A stretch of 6,466 nucleotides of DNA, from positions 1-6,466 of the forward strand of contig MHHD01000025.1 in the NCBI GenBank assembly GCA_001805895.1, given 5' to 3'. Each line of letters starts with the position of its first letter. Within the stretch, counting starts at the first letter, position 1. The notes under the pieces were generated by a model. The model was not told the origin of the DNA, ran no database searches, and worked only from the letters and a program-made list of their open reading frames with translations. Positions 4,891-6,466 of this stretch are shown in pieces. A program made the translations under genes and the position numbers. The DNA comes from Omnitrophica WOR_2 bacterium RIFCSPLOWO2_12_FULL_51_8 (lineage in GTDB: Bacteria > Omnitrophota > Gorgyraeia > Gygaellales > Profunditerraquicolaceae).

Positions 4891-6466
4891 ATGTACATTC
4901 TTGGTATTTCGGCTTTTTATCATGATTCTGCGGCGGCCCTGATCCACAACGACGAGATATTGGCTGCGGCGCAGGAGGAACGGTTCACCAGGAAGAAACA
5001 TGACCCATCCTTCCCGGTCAATGCCGTACGCTACTGCCTTGAGTACGCTGGCATTTGCCTAGCGGATGTCGAGGCGGTGGTATTCTACGAGAAGCCGTTT
5101 CTGAAGTTTGAGCGTCTCCTGGAGACCTACTACGCCTTTGCACCGCGGGGACTTTCCTCATTCCTGCCCGCCATTCCAGTCTGGATCAAGGAAAAGGTGA
5201 TGTTGCGCAGCCTTTTGCTTGATGAGCTCTCCGCCTTCGGCGGGATTGACAGGACTGCCATCAAGCTGCTATTTCTTGAGCACCACCTATCCCACGCAGC
5301 AAGCGCCTTCTTCCCTTCCCCTTTTCAGGACGCCGCCGTTCTCACTGCCGACGGTGTCGGAGAATGGTCGACCGCCTCCATTTGTAACGGAGCCGCTAAC
5401 TCCCTCACCATATTGAAGGAACTGCACTTTCCTCACTCGCTGGGTCTGCTGTATTCGGCCTTCACCTACTATCTGGGGTTCAAGGTCAACTCCGGCGAGT
5501 ACAAACTGATGGGACTTGCTCCCTACGGAGACCCATCATCCGGTCGGGTTGAAATGTTCGAGCGGTTCATTATGGATAACCTAATTGACCTCAAGGATGA
5601 CGGGTCGCTGTGGCTCAACCAGAAGTTCTTCGACTATGCCACTGGGCTCAAGATGACCAACAACCACCGTTGGCAGGAGCTGTTCGGATTTCCGCCGCGA
5701 GACCAGAAATCAGAACTTCAAGCCGAACATTGCGATCTTGCTCTTGCGATCCAACGGGTTACAGAGGAGGCAGTGATCCGGATGGCTCGTGAGGCAAAGC
5801 GCCTGACCGGTGCTCGCAATTTTTGCCTGGCCGGCGGGATTGCCCTGAATTGTGTGGCAAACGGCAAACTACTGAAAAGCGGAATTTTTGATAACATTTG
5901 GATACAGCCGGCGGCCGGCGACGCTGGCGGGGCCTTGGGTGCGGCCCTGGCAGCCCATTACATCTACTTCGGTAAAGAGCGTCAGGCTGACGGCGTCACT
6001 GACCGGATGAAAGGCTCCTATCTCGGACCTGAATATTCAGACCTTGAGGTCATGCAGACTGCCCGGAAGTACCAGGCCGTCTACCGGCGCTGCGACACCC
6101 TTGAGGCTCTATGCGAACAGACCTCCGCCCACCTGGCCGACGGAAACGTGATCGGCTGGTTCCAGGGACGTATGGAATGGGGGCCCCGTGCACTGGGGAA
6201 CAGGAGCATCATTGCGAATGCCTGCAGCCCTGAAATGCAGAAGAAGCTGAATCTGAAGATCAAGTACCGTGAAGGGTTCCGGCCTTTCGCACCGTCTGTC
6301 CTTGTCGAGGATGAGCAGGAATTCTTCAATATCGCCATTCCGTCGCCGTATATGCTGCTGGTTGCCGATGTGCAGGAGAAGCGGAGGAATCCGCTGCCTG
6401 AGAACTACCACGGCATGACGGTCCGAGAAAAGCTCTACCATCTGCGCTCCGATATCCCTTCGGTCA
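4891..6466 (+). CDS. Carbamoyltransferase, NodU/CmcH/TobZ family (3' end outside window)
   Basis: The frame is open from ATG 4891 to the window edge, giving 525 codons with no stop; relatives are typically about 550-620 residues, so only the tail is missing. Members transfer carbamoyl from carbamoyl phosphate, through carbamoyl-adenylate, to a hydroxyl of a sugar or antibiotic. The N-terminal Kae1-like domain starts with YILGISAFYHDSAAAL and has AQEERFTRKKHD (27-38), HHLSHAASAFF (131-141) and LTADGVGEW (151-159). H131, H135, D154 and D344 (AAGDAGGALGAA) have the spacing of the metal ligands known in TobZ. Also visible are SGEYKLMGLAPYG (201-213) and FCLAGGIALNCVANGK (311-326). The C-terminal YrdC-like domain includes VIGWFQGRMEWGPRALGNRS (420-439) and YREGFRPFAPSV. 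The region before the start has only a weak ribosome site (AGATGGA, eight bases before the ATG). The gene is 38 bases after the SGNH gene on the same strand. The acceptor is unknown; a hydroxyl on the cluster's glycan is likely. Confidence 0.95.
   Translation, partial: MYILGISAFYHDSAAALIHNDEILAAAQEERFTRKKHDPSFPVNAVRYCLEYAGICLADVEAVVFYEKPFLKFERLLETYYAFAPRGLSSFLPAIPVWIKEKVMLRSLLLDELSAFGGIDRTAIKLLFLEHHLSHAASAFFPSPFQDAAVLTADGVGEWSTASICNGAANSLTILKELHFPHSLGLLYSAFTYYLGFKVNSGEYKLMGLAPYGDPSSGRVEMFERFIMDNLIDLKDDGSLWLNQKFFDYATGLKMTNNHRWQELFGFPPRDQKSELQAEHCDLALAIQRVTEEAVIRMAREAKRLTGARNFCLAGGIALNCVANGKLLKSGIFDNIWIQPAAGDAGGALGAALAAHYIYFGKERQADGVTDRMKGSYLGPEYSDLEVMQTARKYQAVYRRCDTLEALCEQTSAHLADGNVIGWFQGRMEWGPRALGNRSIIANACSPEMQKKLNLKIKYREGFRPFAPSVLVEDEQEFFNIAIPSPYMLLVADVQEKRRNPLPENYHGMTVREKLYHLRSDIPSV

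Noticed and set aside
6081..6441. Minus-strand open frames opposite the carbamoyltransferase gene
   Set aside because: The plus strand here encodes the highly conserved GRMEWGPRALGNRS region; the reverse frames are by-products.

Overview
The window reads as part of an accessory biosynthetic cluster, most likely for a surface polysaccharide or glycolipid, in a bacterium of intermediate GC content. It carries six genes, all on the plus strand. The kinase-like gene, the methyltransferases, the SGNH protein and the carbamoyltransferase beside an asparagine synthase resemble gene sets found in exopolysaccharide clusters of Gram-negative bacteria, especially Proteobacteria. No gene here fixes the genus, and no glycosyltransferase, flippase or polymerase lies within the window, so the product is unknown.

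Layout: 1-705 is the 3' end of an asparagine synthase (glutamine-hydrolysing) family gene. The gap 706-859 holds what looks like the last codons of a second, decayed asparagine synthase gene (about 817-858). Next comes an APH/choline-kinase-fold protein (860-1939) whose catalytic loop is degenerate. After a 94-base gap there is a class I SAM-dependent methyltransferase with an N-terminal Trm112-like segment lacking the zinc cysteines (2034-3083). A second, smaller SAM methyltransferase follows (3102-3776). Its stop codon overlaps the start of a membrane-anchored SGNH/GDSL-type hydrolase or acyltransferase (3776-4852). A NodU/CmcH/TobZ-type carbamoyltransferase (4891 onward) runs off the right edge, still open.

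How the genes could work together (inference): the asparagine synthase homologue would amidate a carboxylate, the two methyltransferases would O- or N-methylate, the carbamoyltransferase would add a carbamoyl group to a hydroxyl, and the SGNH protein, predicted to face the periplasm, would add or remove an ester group. The window therefore looks like the decoration section of a glycan or small-molecule pathway, not its backbone assembly. The kinase-fold protein may phosphorylate a sugar or lipid intermediate, or may be a non-catalytic binder.

Base composition is strikingly patchy. By hand count, GC is about 37% at 901-1080, 59% at 1111-1290, 35% at 1741-1920, 56% at 3301-3600, 39% at 3781-4080, 50% at 4501-4800 and 55% at 4981-5280. 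Several shifts coincide with structural marks: a perfect 10-bp hairpin inside the kinase gene and the one-base overlap at 3776. Together with the gene remnant, this suggests a cluster assembled by recombination. I saw no tRNA, rRNA, CRISPR array, insertion sequence or convincing terminator.
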